Origin: Kribbella antibiotica
Lineage (GTDB): Bacteria; Actinomycetota; Actinomycetes; Propionibacteriales; Kribbellaceae
Reading direction: 5' to 3'
Assembly: GCF_004349055.1 (NCBI RefSeq)
Contig: NZ_SMKX01000032.1
Coordinates: 1-64,000 of the forward strand
DNA length: 64,000 bases
Shown piece by piece: positions 48,578-58,794 of this stretch. The position numbers and the translations under genes are program-made. Position 1 is the first letter of the stretch, and each line of letters begins with the position of its first letter. The notes below the pieces were generated by a model. The model saw nothing but the letters and a program-made list of their open reading frames with translations, was not told where the DNA came from and made no database searches.

Positions 48578-49024
48578 TCAGCCCGCATCGGCGGCATGCC
48601 GGGCGATCGCCTGGCGCATGGTTGCCCGTGCGCGCTTGCGGTCACCAGCGGCGTCGTACGCCGTCGACAGGCGGAACCATACCCGCCAATCGCCAGGTGA
48701 AGCCTCCGCTTCGGTTCGATACTGCTCGAACGCCGCATCGGCCGCGGCCCGGTCGATCCGCCCCGACGGCCGCCGCGGCAGGTCGTCGACCGGCAGACCG
48801 CCGGTCGCCTCCAGCTCCCGCGCCAGCCCCTCGGTCTGCGAACCGAACCGCAGCTCCCGCCAGACCAGGTAGGCACCAAGCACCGGAATCACCAGTACGG
48901 CGACGCCAAGCCCGACCGCCACCGGATCACCGGTCCCGATCAGCAGCACCCCGCGCCAGCCGAGCAGAACGGCGTAAGCGACGAACACGACCGCCAGAAC
49001 GATCGCCGCCGACTTGGCTCGCAC
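48578..49024 (-). CDS. Membrane protein with TPR-like C-terminus, dapB-linked
   Basis: 148 residues from GTG 49024, 2 bp after the dapB stop. Two transmembrane helices (AAIVLAVVFVAYAVLLGW and VAVGLGVAVLVIPVLGAYLVW) are followed by a soluble tail with a tetratricopeptide-like helix pair (DWRVWFRLSTAYDAAGDRKRARATMRQAIARHA). This small protein follows dapB in many actinobacteria. Function is unknown. Confidence 0.85.
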   Translation of the reverse strand: MRAKSAAIVLAVVFVAYAVLLGWRGVLLIGTGDPVAVGLGVAVLVIPVLGAYLVWRELRFGSQTEGLARELEATGGLPVDDLPRRPSGRIDRAAADAAFEQYRTEAEASPGDWRVWFRLSTAYDAAGDRKRARATMRQAIARHAADAG

Positions 49025-49026
49025 CG

Positions 49027-49947
<921 letters not shown>

Positions 49948-49959
49948 CGTGGACACGGA

Positions 49960-50967
49960 TCAGGCGTCTGCGACGGCCGGGGTGTAGGCGGATTGGGCGT
50001 CTTCGGCGAAGTGGCAGGCGACGGCTTGGCCGCTGGGGATGGCGCGGAGCTGAGGTTCTTCGGTACTGCAGCGGGCTTCGGCGCGAAGGCAGCGGGTGTG
50101 GAAGCGGCAGCCGGACGGCGGTGAGACCGGAGAGGGCGGGTCGCCGGCCAGGACAATCCGCTTGCGGCCTTGGCGGGCCAGCCCGGGCTCGGCCGACAGC
50201 AGCGCTTGGGTATACGGATGCGCCGGTACGTCGTACACGTCCTGGTGATCGCCGAGTTCCGCGACCCGGCCGAGGTACATGACCGCGACCCGATCGGACA
50301 CATGCCGTACGACGGACAGGTCGTGCGCAACGAAGATGATGCTCAACCCGAGCTCCCGCTGGAGTCGCATCAACAGGTTCACGACTTGCGCCTGAACGGA
50401 CAGATCCAGCGCCGAGACCGGCTCGTCGCAGAGCAGCACATCGGGGTTGAGCGCGATCGCCCGTGCGATCCCGATCCGCTGCCGCTGACCGCCCGAGAAC
50501 TGATGCGGGAACTTGGTCTCGTCCTCAGCTCGCAGGCCGACCAGCTCCAGCAACTCCCGGACCCGGTTCCGGATGTTCAGACCCTTCGAGACATCCGGAT
50601 GGACCTCCAACGGCTCGGCGATGATCTCGCCGACGCGCATCCGCGGGTTCAGGCTGGAGTACGGGTCCTGGAAGACGACCTGGACGTTCTGCCGCCACTT
50701 CCGCAGCTCGCGACCACGCAGCTTGTTGACCTCGACACCGCCGTACAGGAGCTGACCGGACGTCGGCTTCTCCAAAGCGGCCAGCAGCCGGACCAGCGTG
50801 GACTTACCGCAGCCGGACTCACCGACGATGCCGAGCGATTCACCCTTGCGCAGCGTCAAGTTCACGCCTTCGACCGCACGGACCAGCACCTTCGACCCGA
50901 AGTGCAGCGCCGGGCTGATGTCGTAGTGCTTCACCAGATCCGTTGCCACCAGCAACTCTTCGGCCAT
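49960..50967 (-). CDS. oppF: Oligopeptide ABC importer ATP-binding protein (OppF-like)
   Basis: 335 residues from ATG 50967, in a TGATG with the oppD-like stop. Walker A GESGCGKS near 49, signature [17 protein letters not shown] near 165, Walker [14 protein letters not shown] near 185. The C-terminal oligopeptide-type extension contains the cysteine-rich [14 protein letters not shown] (a probable Fe-S or metal site typical of this family). It drives import together with the OppD-like subunit. Confidence 0.93.
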   Translation of the reverse strand: MAEELLVATDLVKHYDISPALHFGSKVLVRAVEGVNLTLRKGESLGIVGESGCGKSTLVRLLAALEKPTSGQLLYGGVEVNKLRGRELRKWRQNVQVVFQDPYSSLNPRMRVGEIIAEPLEVHPDVSKGLNIRNRVRELLELVGLRAEDETKFPHQFSGGQRQRIGIARAIALNPDVLLCDEPVSALDLSVQAQVVNLLMRLQRELGLSIIFVAHDLSVVRHVSDRVAVMYLGRVAELGDHQDVYDVPAHPYTQALLSAEPGLARQGRKRIVLAGDPPSPVSPPSGCRFHTRCLRAEARCSTEEPQLRAIPSGQAVACHFAEDAQSAYTPAVADA

Positions 50968-51968
50968 CAGACGGCCTCCTTCTCGGCCAGCGTCGTCCGC
51001 CGGATGCACGCGGCATCACGGCCGGGAGCCACCGTCAGCAACGGCGGTACGTCGTGCGCGCACTCCTCGATGGCGATCGGGCACCGCGGCCGGAACGCGC
51101 ACCCGGACGGAATCGATCGCAACGACGGCGGCGTACCGGGGATGGTTGGCAACTCCTGCCCCTTGAGGTCCGCCGACGGCATCGAACCGAGCAGGCCCTC
51201 GGTGTACGGATGCACCGGATGATCGAGCGCCGCCGCGGTCGACGCCCGCTCGACGACATGACCGGCGTACATCACCACCACGTTGTCGGCCACGTCTGAA
51301 ACAACACCGAGGTCGTGAGTGATCAGTACGACGCCCATGTCGCGCTCAGCCTGCAGTTCCGCGATCAGCTCGAGGATCTGCGCCTGCACGGTCACGTCGA
51401 GCGCCGTCGTGGGCTCGTCGGCAATCAGTACGTCGGGATCCAGCGCGAGCGCCATCGCCAGCATCACGCGCTGCCGCATCCCGCCGGAGAACTCGTGCGG
51501 ATAGTCCCGGGCCCGCTTGGCGGCGGCTGGAATCCGCACCTGGTCGAGCATCTCGGCCGCCCTCTTCAGCGCGTCCTTCTTCGACAACCCCCGATGTACG
51601 CGATAGCACTCGGCGATCTGCGTCCCGACCGACTGCACCGGATTCAACGCCGACAGCGAGTCCTGGAACACCATGGTGATCCGGTCCCCGACGATCTTGC
51701 GCCGCTCCTTCGTCGTCATCGCGATCAAGTCGGCACCGCGATACTCCGCCGTACCGGACACGATCCGCCCCGGCGGCATCTCGAGGATCCCGGTCAGCGC
51801 CTGCGTCGACACACTCTTGCCCGACCCCGACTCCCCCAGGATCGCCAGCGTCTCGCCGGCCCGCACCTGCCACGACACCCCGTCCACAGCCCGCACCGGA
51901 CCACGTGGCGTGTCGAATTCGACGGTCAGGTTGTCGACCTTGAGCAGAACTTCGCCAGTCGCAGTCAT
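50967..51968 (-). CDS. oppD: Oligopeptide ABC importer ATP-binding protein (OppD-like)
   Basis: 333 residues from ATG 51968, an ATGA overlap with the oppC-like stop. Walker [15 protein letters not shown] near 42, signature [17 protein letters not shown] near 158, Walker [16 protein letters not shown]. The C-terminal extension has [14 protein letters not shown]. An upstream start in the same frame would intrude into the permease gene and is rejected. Confidence 0.93.
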   Translation of the reverse strand: MTATGEVLLKVDNLTVEFDTPRGPVRAVDGVSWQVRAGETLAILGESGSGKSVSTQALTGILEMPPGRIVSGTAEYRGADLIAMTTKERRKIVGDRITMVFQDSLSALNPVQSVGTQIAECYRVHRGLSKKDALKRAAEMLDQVRIPAAAKRARDYPHEFSGGMRQRVMLAMALALDPDVLIADEPTTALDVTVQAQILELIAELQAERDMGVVLITHDLGVVSDVADNVVVMYAGHVVERASTAAALDHPVHPYTEGLLGSMPSADLKGQELPTIPGTPPSLRSIPSGCAFRPRCPIAIEECAHDVPPLLTVAPGRDAACIRRTTLAEKEAV

Positions 51969-52861
51969 CGCATGAGTTTCGGGTCGAGGGCGTCCCTGAT
52001 GGAGTCGCCGATGATCATGAACGAGATCGTCATCGTGGAGATGAACAACGCCGGCCAGACGAACAAGTGCGGAGTATCCCGGTACGACGCGGCCACGCCG
52101 AACTGTGATCCCCACGAAATGGATGGTGGCTGCAGACCGACGCCGAGGAAGGTCAGTGCGGCCTCGAGCCCGACCATGCCGCCGATGCCGAGCGTGGTCA
52201 TCGCGAGCAGCGGTGCCATCGCGTTCGGGAACACATGTTTGCGCAGAATCCGCACCGGCGGTACGCCGATCGATTTCGCCGCCAGCACGTATTCGCGGTT
52301 GCGGACCGAGAAGACCGTTGCCCGCATCAACCGCATGCCGCCCGGCCAGCCGATCAGCAGGATGACACCGACGATGATCCAGATGCTGCGGTTGGGCACC
52401 GAGTTCAGGATCACGATCAGTACGACGAGACCCGGGATCGAGAACAGCACATCCGCGGTCCGCGAGATCACCGCGTCGATGGCACCCGGGAAGTATCCGG
52501 CGAGCAGACCGAAGGTTCCGGCCAGCACGAAGACGCCGAAGCTCGCGCAGATACTCACGAGCACGGACGGGCGAGCGCCGTACACGACGTTGGCGAAGTA
52601 GTCGCAGCCCTGGATGTCGAAGCCGAACGGATGCCCGTCGCTGCGGCCCTGGCGGCTCTTGCCCAGTTCGCAGAAGCGCGGGTCGGCCGAGGTGAAGAGT
52701 TTCGGGAACGCCGCCATCGCGAAGAAGCCCAGCAGGATCAAGCTGCAGAGGACGAACTGCGGTTTGCGCAGCAGCGCTCGCAGCAGCTCCCGGTTCGACA
52801 GGGTGCGCCCGTCGCCGAGCTCTTGCGCTTCGGCGCTGACCACCGCGGTGACATCAGACAT
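51965..52861 (-). CDS. oppC: Oligopeptide ABC importer permease (OppC-like)
   Basis: 298 residues. An N-terminal cytoplasmic helix and first membrane segment (VLCSLILLGFFAMAAFPKLF) are followed by five more transmembrane helices in a BPD_transp_1 domain. The EAA-type loop is visible as LAAKSIGVPPVRILRKHVFPNAMAPLL near 195-220. Overlaps the oppB-like stop by 8 bp. Confidence 0.93.
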   Translation of the reverse strand: MSDVTAVVSAEAQELGDGRTLSNRELLRALLRKPQFVLCSLILLGFFAMAAFPKLFTSADPRFCELGKSRQGRSDGHPFGFDIQGCDYFANVVYGARPSVLVSICASFGVFVLAGTFGLLAGYFPGAIDAVISRTADVLFSIPGLVVLIVILNSVPNRSIWIIVGVILLIGWPGGMRLMRATVFSVRNREYVLAAKSIGVPPVRILRKHVFPNAMAPLLAMTTLGIGGMVGLEAALTFLGVGLQPPSISWGSQFGVAASYRDTPHLFVWPALFISTMTISFMIIGDSIRDALDPKLMR

Positions 52862-53780
52862 GGCGCACCCTCGGATCCAGGATTCCGTAGAGGAGATCCA
52901 CGAGCAGGTTGATCAGGATGAACGACAGGAACGCCAGCGTCGACAACAGCACCACGACCCCGCCCTCCTTCAGCTTGATCGCCTGGAACATGAACTGCCC
53001 CAGCCCGGGCAGGTTGAAGATGGACTCGGTGATGATCGCGCCGCCGAACATGCCGGCCAGATCGAGGCCGAGGAAGGTCACCACGGGCAGCATCGCGTTC
53101 GGCAGGATGTGCCGCCAGAGCACCCGCTGCTCGCCCAGCCCCTTGGCCCGCGCGGTCTTCACGAAGTCGGCGTTGACCGTCTCGACGATCGACGTCCGCA
53201 TCAGTCGCGCCAGACCGGCGAAGCCGAGCAGCCCGATCACGAGCGACGGCAGCAGGTACGACGTCGGGAAGCCGTCCAGGACACCGGACACCGGGAACCA
53301 CTTGAGCTGGACACCGAACACGAACTGCGCGGCGAAGAACGCCACCAGCCCCGGGACGGCGAGCAGCACCAGTGTTGCCAGCAGCAACGACCGGTCGATC
53401 CAGCCGTTCCGCTTGAACCCGGCGTAGATCCCGAACAGCAGACCGAAGGTCCACTGGAACACGTTGGCCAGCAGTGTGAGCTTCAGCGTCACCGGGATCC
53501 GCAGCCGCAACTGGTCGGCGATGTCCGCGCCTGCGAACGTCGTACCGAAGTTGCCGGTGAGGATGTCCTTCATGCTCAGCAGGTACTGGACGATGAAGGG
53601 ATCGTCGAGGTGGAACTGGGCCCGCTTCGCGGCCAGTACGGCGGCCGGGATCGGCTTGTCACCGGCCAGTTCCCGCAGAGGGTCTCCGGGCATCGCGAAG
53701 ACGAGCGCGTAGACCCCCAGCGTGACGATCACGCCGATCGGAATCGCCGCCACGACGCGGCGAAGGATGTACCGGATCAT
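52854..53780 (-). CDS. oppB: Oligopeptide ABC importer permease (OppB-like)
   Basis: 308 residues. It starts MIRYILRRVVAAIPIGVIVTLGVYALVFAMPGDPL, the standard OppB/DppB N-terminus. Six transmembrane helices; the EAA loop is TARAKGLGEQRVLWRHILPNAMLPVVTFLG near 210-240. The ATG abuts the stop of the binding-protein gene (TAG directly before ATG). Confidence 0.94.
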   Translation of the reverse strand: MIRYILRRVVAAIPIGVIVTLGVYALVFAMPGDPLRELAGDKPIPAAVLAAKRAQFHLDDPFIVQYLLSMKDILTGNFGTTFAGADIADQLRLRIPVTLKLTLLANVFQWTFGLLFGIYAGFKRNGWIDRSLLLATLVLLAVPGLVAFFAAQFVFGVQLKWFPVSGVLDGFPTSYLLPSLVIGLLGFAGLARLMRTSIVETVNADFVKTARAKGLGEQRVLWRHILPNAMLPVVTFLGLDLAGMFGGAIITESIFNLPGLGQFMFQAIKLKEGGVVVLLSTLAFLSFILINLLVDLLYGILDPRVRHV

Positions 53781-55391
53781 CTACTTGAACGTCGCCCAGA
53801 GCGCCGAGACGCCGACGAACTTGGAGACCCGCGGCTCGATCTTGTCCGAGTGCAGGGATGCGTTGGACTTGGTGAACGTCGGGATCAGCGGCATGTCCGC
53901 GAGCGCGATGTCCTCGGCCTGCTGGTAGAGCTTGATCGCCTTCTCCGGATCCGGCTCCGCGTCACCCTTGGCCAGTACGGCGTCCAGTGCCGGGTTGGCG
54001 TAGTGGGCGAAGTTGGCGTCGCCGTTGGACTTGAACATCGGGGTCAGGTAGTCCTCGATCGACGGGTAGTCGTGCCCCCAGCCGCTGAACCGCAGACCGT
54101 CGAGCTTGCGCTTGTCGGCCAGCTCGGTGATCTCCGACCCAGTCTTGCCGGTGTACTTCACCTCGACGCCGAGGTTCTGCCGAAGCATGTTTCCGATCGC
54201 CTCGGCATTGACCTGGCCGCTCGCGGATGTCGTGCTGTAGTTGATGTTGACCGGCCCGGAGAAGCCGCCGGCCTCGGCGAGCAGCTGCTTGGCCTTGGTC
54301 ACATCGAAGTCGCAGTACTTGCAGGCGTCGGCGCGGTATCCGTCCATGTCCGGCGACACCAGGGCCTTGGCCGGCACGGACAGCCCGACCAGGTCGGCGA
54401 AGGCCTTCCGGTCGATCGCCATCGAGATCGCGTGCCGGATCTTCGGGTTCTTGTAGCGCTCGTCCCAGGCCGGGATCGTCAGGTAGTTGGCGCCGGAGCT
54501 GGCGCTGGTCACCCACTTGTCCGGGGCATCGTCCTTGAAGGTCTTCACCTTGGTCGACGGCACGTCGACGAAGTCGAGGTTGCCGGCCAGGAACTCGTTG
54601 TACGCCGTGTCCGCGTTCGGGATGAAGCGGTAGGTGATCGCACTGGCCTCCGGCACCAGCGGGCCCTTGTAGCCGTCCCACTTGGCCAGCTTGATGTCGT
54701 CACCGGCGTTCCAGTCGGCGGCCAGCTTGAACGGGCCGTTGCCGATCGGCTTGCGCTTGTAGGCGTCCGGGTCCTTGCGGATCTCCTCCGGCAGCGGCGC
54801 CAGGCCGAGGTACTGCAGGGTCAGCCCGAACTGCGAGAACGGCACCTTCAGCTTGACCGTGAAGGTCAGGTCGTCGACCTGCTTCAGGCCGCTCAGCGCC
54901 TTCACCGAGGTCGGCTTCGGCGTCGCGCCCTCCGGGGTCTCCGGGTTCAGCGCCTCGTAGCCCTCGATCTTGGAGAAGAAGCCGTTGTTCTTCCAGGCCT
55001 GCGAGCCCTGGGCGGTCAGGTTCCAGCTGTCCACGTAGTCCTTCGCGGTCAGCGGCTGACCGTTCTGGAACGTGTTGCCCGGGTGCAGCTTGATCGTCCA
55101 GGTCTGGCTGGTCTTGTCCGGAGTGACCGAGTCGGCCATCACGTTCAGCAGCTTGCCGCTGTTCGGATCGGTGGTCACCAGCGGGGCGAACATCGCCATC
55201 GCGACCTGGATCCCCGGGCTGCCGTTCTCGTTCAGCGGGTTGATGTACTCCAGCGGTTCGGCGGCGATCGCGATCGTCACGCTCTTCGCGCCGTCACCGG
55301 AGCCACTGTCCCCGCCGGACTTGCCACCACACGAGGCGAGCACCAGCGAGAGTCCGAGTGCCACCCCCACAACCCCAGTCAGACGTCGCAC
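53781..55391 (-). CDS. oppA: Oligopeptide ABC importer substrate-binding lipoprotein (family 5)
   Basis: 536 residues from GTG 55391, chosen because it gives a proper lipoprotein signal (VRRLTGVVGVALGLSLVLASCGG, lipobox LASC) and has GAGGAAG about 12 nt upstream. SBP_bac_5 domain: ADSVTPDKTSQTWTIKLHPGNTFQNGQPLTAKDYVDSWN near 85-125 and WDERYKNPKIRHAISMAIDRKAFAD near 305 are hallmark segments. It captures peptides or similar solutes outside the membrane for the permease pair. First gene of the five-gene operon. Confidence 0.94.
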   Translation of the reverse strand: MRRLTGVVGVALGLSLVLASCGGKSGGDSGSGDGAKSVTIAIAAEPLEYINPLNENGSPGIQVAMAMFAPLVTTDPNSGKLLNVMADSVTPDKTSQTWTIKLHPGNTFQNGQPLTAKDYVDSWNLTAQGSQAWKNNGFFSKIEGYEALNPETPEGATPKPTSVKALSGLKQVDDLTFTVKLKVPFSQFGLTLQYLGLAPLPEEIRKDPDAYKRKPIGNGPFKLAADWNAGDDIKLAKWDGYKGPLVPEASAITYRFIPNADTAYNEFLAGNLDFVDVPSTKVKTFKDDAPDKWVTSASSGANYLTIPAWDERYKNPKIRHAISMAIDRKAFADLVGLSVPAKALVSPDMDGYRADACKYCDFDVTKAKQLLAEAGGFSGPVNINYSTTSASGQVNAEAIGNMLRQNLGVEVKYTGKTGSEITELADKRKLDGLRFSGWGHDYPSIEDYLTPMFKSNGDANFAHYANPALDAVLAKGDAEPDPEKAIKLYQQAEDIALADMPLIPTFTKSNASLHSDKIEPRVSKFVGVSALWATFK

Positions 55392-55498
55392 GGTCGAACC
55401 AACTTCCTCGGCACATCGCCGTTCAGCGGGCGGAACATGCGTCATGGTCGCTGGTCGAAACTGCGCATGTCAACGTTGTCAGCCCCGAAAAGCGGCTT

Positions 55499-55516
55499 GG
55501 TAACGCAGGCGTTACC
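55499..55516. promoter_or_regulatory. Palindromic operator upstream of the oligopeptide importer operon
   Basis: GGTAACGCAGGCGTTACC is a perfect 18-bp palindrome (8-bp arms, 2-bp centre), flanked by CTTGGT and ACC-TGACCAAG that extend partial symmetry. It lies 108-125 bp upstream of the binding-protein GTG, suited to a GntR- or TetR-type regulator. Confidence 0.55.
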
Positions 55517-55650
55517 TGACCAAGACCTCAGATGACCCTGGGTGAGCCACGCCGAACCAATCCACATTAGCGGCCTTATCGACCGAAGTCATCAGATGTC
55601 AAGCCCTTCTTCCTGACTGATCAGTTTGTGCGCACAAGCGCGCAGGCGGG

Positions 55651-57351
55651 TCAGTCCTGCTGGGTTGCGAACAGGCGGGCGAAGCGGCCCGCAGGCTCCG
55701 CGAGCAGTTGCCGGTAGGTCCCTTGCTGGACGACGGCGCCTTCGTCGATGACGTAGATGCGGTCCATCTCGGTCAGGGTGGACGCGCGGTGTGACACGAC
55801 GATGGTGATGCGAGCCTCCTTCGTACGGCGGAGGTCGGCGAAGATCTCGCGTTCCGCCTCGGCGTCGATCGCGCTGGTGGGTTCGTCCAGGATCCAGATA
55901 CCGGCATTGCGCAGCTGGATCCGGGCGAGTGCCACCCGCTGCCACTGCCCACCGGAGATCCCGGTCCCACCCCACTGCTGCCCTAGCTGAGTGTCGAGCG
56001 GAAGGTCCGCCGCAAAGGTCCCCGCCAACGCCTTGCATACGGCATCGTCCGATACGGCCTCCGGCGACCCCAGCGCGACCGCATCCCGCAGGGTGAACTC
56101 GAACCGGCCGAACTCCTGCACCAGCAACCCAAAATGCCCCAGCCGCTCGGCCTCGCTCATCCCCGCAGCATCACGCCCATCGATCAGAACCCGCCCACTC
56201 ACCGGATTCAGCCCGCCGACCAGCAAGCTCACCGCTGTCGTTTTGCCCGCCCCGTTCACCCCGACCAACGCGATCATCTCGCCGCGCCTCGCAGTGATCG
56301 AAGCACCCGACAACGCGGCCCGCTCAGCCCCCGGATACCGGAAAATAACGTTGTCGAGAGCAACAGACTCAACCACCGGTACGACGCTCTGCGGGGCGCG
56401 GGCGGGGACGCTCCGAACGAACTCGCGGTAGATCTGGGCCTGCGGTGCCGCGGTGATGATGGTCCCGAACGCATAGCCACACAAGCGAATCGCGTTCAGC
56501 CCGGAGATTGTGCCAGCGATCGCAGCCGCTGCCGCTCCGCCGCTGGCGCCGCCGCTCACCAGCGCGACGAGGGCTGCACCGAACAGCACCGCACCGGCCA
56601 GAGCAGCCGCGAGCTCCCATGCCATTGCCACGCCGATCATCCAGTCGAGCACCCGGCTCGCGGCGGTGCGGTGGTTCACGACGAGGTCGGCGACCTTGTG
56701 GCCCGAGCCGAGGACGGCCAGTTCGGTACCGGAGCGTTGCTGCAGGAGTTGTTCGGTGGCGTACGCCGCGCGGCGCTCCTGCTCGGCCACCCGTGGCCAG
56801 CCGCGTGATTCCATCCGGGAGATCGCGGTGAAGGCGATCACGGTCGGAATCAGCGCACCCAGGACCAGCAGCCCGGAGAGTGGATTGATCGACCAGATCG
56901 CCGCGCACAGGACCACTGAGGTCACGCCGGCTCCGAGCACCTGCACCGGCCGCGTCGCGACGCCGCTGATCGGGTCCGTCGCGGCTTGGCCCGCCTCCAG
57001 GGCAATGGCGGTGGCGGGTTCGGCCAGGCGACTCGGGCTGAGCCGGGCGGCGGCGTACGCGAGTTCGGAGCGGTAGTGCAGTTTGAGCCAGAGCGTCATT
57101 CGCTGACCGGCCGCCATCGTCACTTGGCTCAGCGGATACATCGAGCCGACCACGACGGTCAGCCCGATGAGTAGCCCCCACGGCCGGCGACCGGCGGTCA
57201 GGGCATCGACGAGACCCCCGATCAGCACGACCTGCAGTCCGGGAACGGCGGCTTGGATCAGCACCAGGACCGAGCACAGGGTCAGCCAGCCGGGTGAAAC
57301 CCGAGCAGCGTCGATCAGGGAGTCGCGGGCAGTACGCAACGTCTCGAGCAT
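55651..57351 (-). CDS. ABC transporter half-protein (membrane domain fused to ATPase)
   Basis: 566 residues. An N-terminal six-helix ABC exporter-type membrane domain occupies about 1-310. The nucleotide-binding domain follows: Walker A VGVNGAGKT near 368, signature GISGGQWQRVALARIQLR near 482, Walker B IWILDEPTSAIDAEAE near 502, and switch His in VVSHRAS. As a half transporter it must dimerise. Substrate is unknown; the NBD resembles peptide/antibiotic exporters. It is on the same strand as the importer operon, 260 bp before it, with its own promoter probable. Confidence 0.9.
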   Translation of the reverse strand: MLETLRTARDSLIDAARVSPGWLTLCSVLVLIQAAVPGLQVVLIGGLVDALTAGRRPWGLLIGLTVVVGSMYPLSQVTMAAGQRMTLWLKLHYRSELAYAAARLSPSRLAEPATAIALEAGQAATDPISGVATRPVQVLGAGVTSVVLCAAIWSINPLSGLLVLGALIPTVIAFTAISRMESRGWPRVAEQERRAAYATEQLLQQRSGTELAVLGSGHKVADLVVNHRTAASRVLDWMIGVAMAWELAAALAGAVLFGAALVALVSGGASGGAAAAAIAGTISGLNAIRLCGYAFGTIITAAPQAQIYREFVRSVPARAPQSVVPVVESVALDNVIFRYPGAERAALSGASITARRGEMIALVGVNGAGKTTAVSLLVGGLNPVSGRVLIDGRDAAGMSEAERLGHFGLLVQEFGRFEFTLRDAVALGSPEAVSDDAVCKALAGTFAADLPLDTQLGQQWGGTGISGGQWQRVALARIQLRNAGIWILDEPTSAIDAEAEREIFADLRRTKEARITIVVSHRASTLTEMDRIYVIDEGAVVQQGTYRQLLAEPAGRFARLFATQQD

Positions 57352-57379
57352 CGTGATCCTCGCAGAAGACAGGCCGGAG

Positions 57380-57448
57380 CCGCGCTGCGGAAACAGCGCG
57401 GGAACCGTCGGCCGTCAAGTGCTTATGATCTCGTTCAGAGTGAGATCC
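57380..57448 (-). terminator. Hairpin cluster after the M16 peptidase gene
   Basis: A perfect stem CCGCGCTG (57380-57387) with CAGCGCGG (57394-57401) and a second hairpin GATCTC/GAGATC (57428-57448) fill the 129-bp gap between the ABC half-transporter and the M16 gene; they probably end the pnp-M16 transcript. Confidence 0.55.
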
Positions 57449-57480
57449 AGCGGCAGATCACGTGTGACGTGCGGTCGAGA

Positions 57481-58794
57481 TTACAGCGCGAAGGCCGTGG
57501 TGTCTTCCTCGAAGGGGCCCATCACGGTCAAAGCAGGCGTGCCGGCGTACAGCTCGGCTGCCAGGGCGGTGACATCGTCGAGGGTGACGGCGTCGATGGA
57601 GTTCAGGATCTGGTCGACCGTGGGCAGCTCGCCGTAGACGAGCTCGGCCTTGGCGATCCGGGTCATCTTCGCACCGGTGTCCTCGAGACCCATGACGACC
57701 GAGCCACGCATCTGGCCCTTGCCGCGGAGCAGCTCGTCGGGCGTGATCGTGCCGGACGCGATCGACTCGAGCTCGGCGCGCACTACGTCCAGGACCTCGG
57801 GCGCCTTCTTCGGCGAGCAGCCGGCGTACACGCCGACCATGCCGGCATCGGCATACGCCGAACCGAAGGTGAAGACCGAGTAGGCCAGACCGCGCTTCTC
57901 GCGGACCTCCTGGAACAGCCGGGACGACATCCCGCCGCCGACAATCCCGTTCAGCACACCGGCGGCATACCGGCGGGGGTCGTTGCGGACCAGCCCTGGC
58001 AGGCCGAACACCATGTGCGCCTGCTCGACGTCGCGGTGGTGAACCCGACTTCCGCCGTACGTCGGAATGCGGCGGCCCGACGGTCGCCGGACCGGGGCCG
58101 GTTCGGCCTCGGTGGTGACCCAGTGCCGCTCGAAGGCCTTACGCACAAGGCGAACGACGTCACCGTGCTCGACGTTGCCGGCGACCGAGACGACGATGTT
58201 GGCGGGCTTGTAGCGGCGGCGGTACCAGCCGACGACCTGCTGACGGGTCAGCGCGGCCACCGAATCCGGCGTACCGGTGATGGAGCGGCCGAGCGGGGAC
58301 GTGCCCCACAGCTGCTCGGCGAACAGATCGTGGATGTGGTCCGACGTCTCGTCGGCGTGCATCGCGATCTCTTCGTCGATGACGTCGCGTTCGCTCTCGA
58401 CGTCGTCGCTCGTCAGGGTGGCCGAGGTGATCATGTCGCAGATGACGTCGACCGCGAGCGGCAGGTCGGTGTCGAGCACCCGCGCGTAGTAGCAGGTGTA
58501 CTCCTTGCCGGTGAACGCGTTCATCTCACCGCCGACCGCGTCGATCTCGGCCGAGATCTCCAGGGCGTCGCGACGCTCGGTGCCCTTGAACAGCAGGTGC
58601 TCGAGGAAGTGCGTCGCGCCGTTCAGCTGCTCCGGTTCGTCGCGGGAGCCGACGCCGACCCACACACCGAAGGTGACCGAGCGAAAGCCCGGTACGGACT
58701 GGGACAGCACACGAAGCCCGGAGGGCAGGACGGTCCGTTTGATCGGACCGCCCGCCTCCGGGCTCAGCAAAGTGCTGGTGATGGCTCTACTCAC
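57481..58794 (-). CDS. M16 family zinc metallopeptidase
   Basis: 437 residues. The inverted zinc motif H-x-x-E-H is HFLEH at 62-66, with the third ligand Glu in [15 protein letters not shown] near 140. The C-terminal homologous domain contains [22 protein letters not shown] near 290-312, which completes the active site in this clan. It resembles mitochondrial processing peptidase beta and the actinobacterial pnp-linked peptidase. GTG 58794 overlaps the pnp stop (GTGA). Physiological substrate is uncertain. Confidence 0.93.
   Translation of the reverse strand: MSRAITSTLLSPEAGGPIKRTVLPSGLRVLSQSVPGFRSVTFGVWVGVGSRDEPEQLNGATHFLEHLLFKGTERRDALEISAEIDAVGGEMNAFTGKEYTCYYARVLDTDLPLAVDVICDMITSATLTSDDVESERDVIDEEIAMHADETSDHIHDLFAEQLWGTSPLGRSITGTPDSVAALTRQQVVGWYRRRYKPANIVVSVAGNVEHGDVVRLVRKAFERHWVTTEAEPAPVRRPSGRRIPTYGGSRVHHRDVEQAHMVFGLPGLVRNDPRRYAAGVLNGIVGGGMSSRLFQEVREKRGLAYSVFTFGSAYADAGMVGVYAGCSPKKAPEVLDVVRAELESIASGTITPDELLRGKGQMRGSVVMGLEDTGAKMTRIAKAELVYGELPTVDQILNSIDAVTLDDVTALAAELYAGTPALTVMGPFEEDTTAFAL

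Noticed and set aside
52614-55535. 973-codon plus-strand frame opposite the importer operon
   Set aside because: Antisense to three genes with clear transporter domains.
55626-55637. Palindrome TTGTGCGCACAA after the ABC half-transporter stop
   Set aside because: Only 12 bp, not followed by a T-run and not at a promoter; too little to call an operator or terminator.
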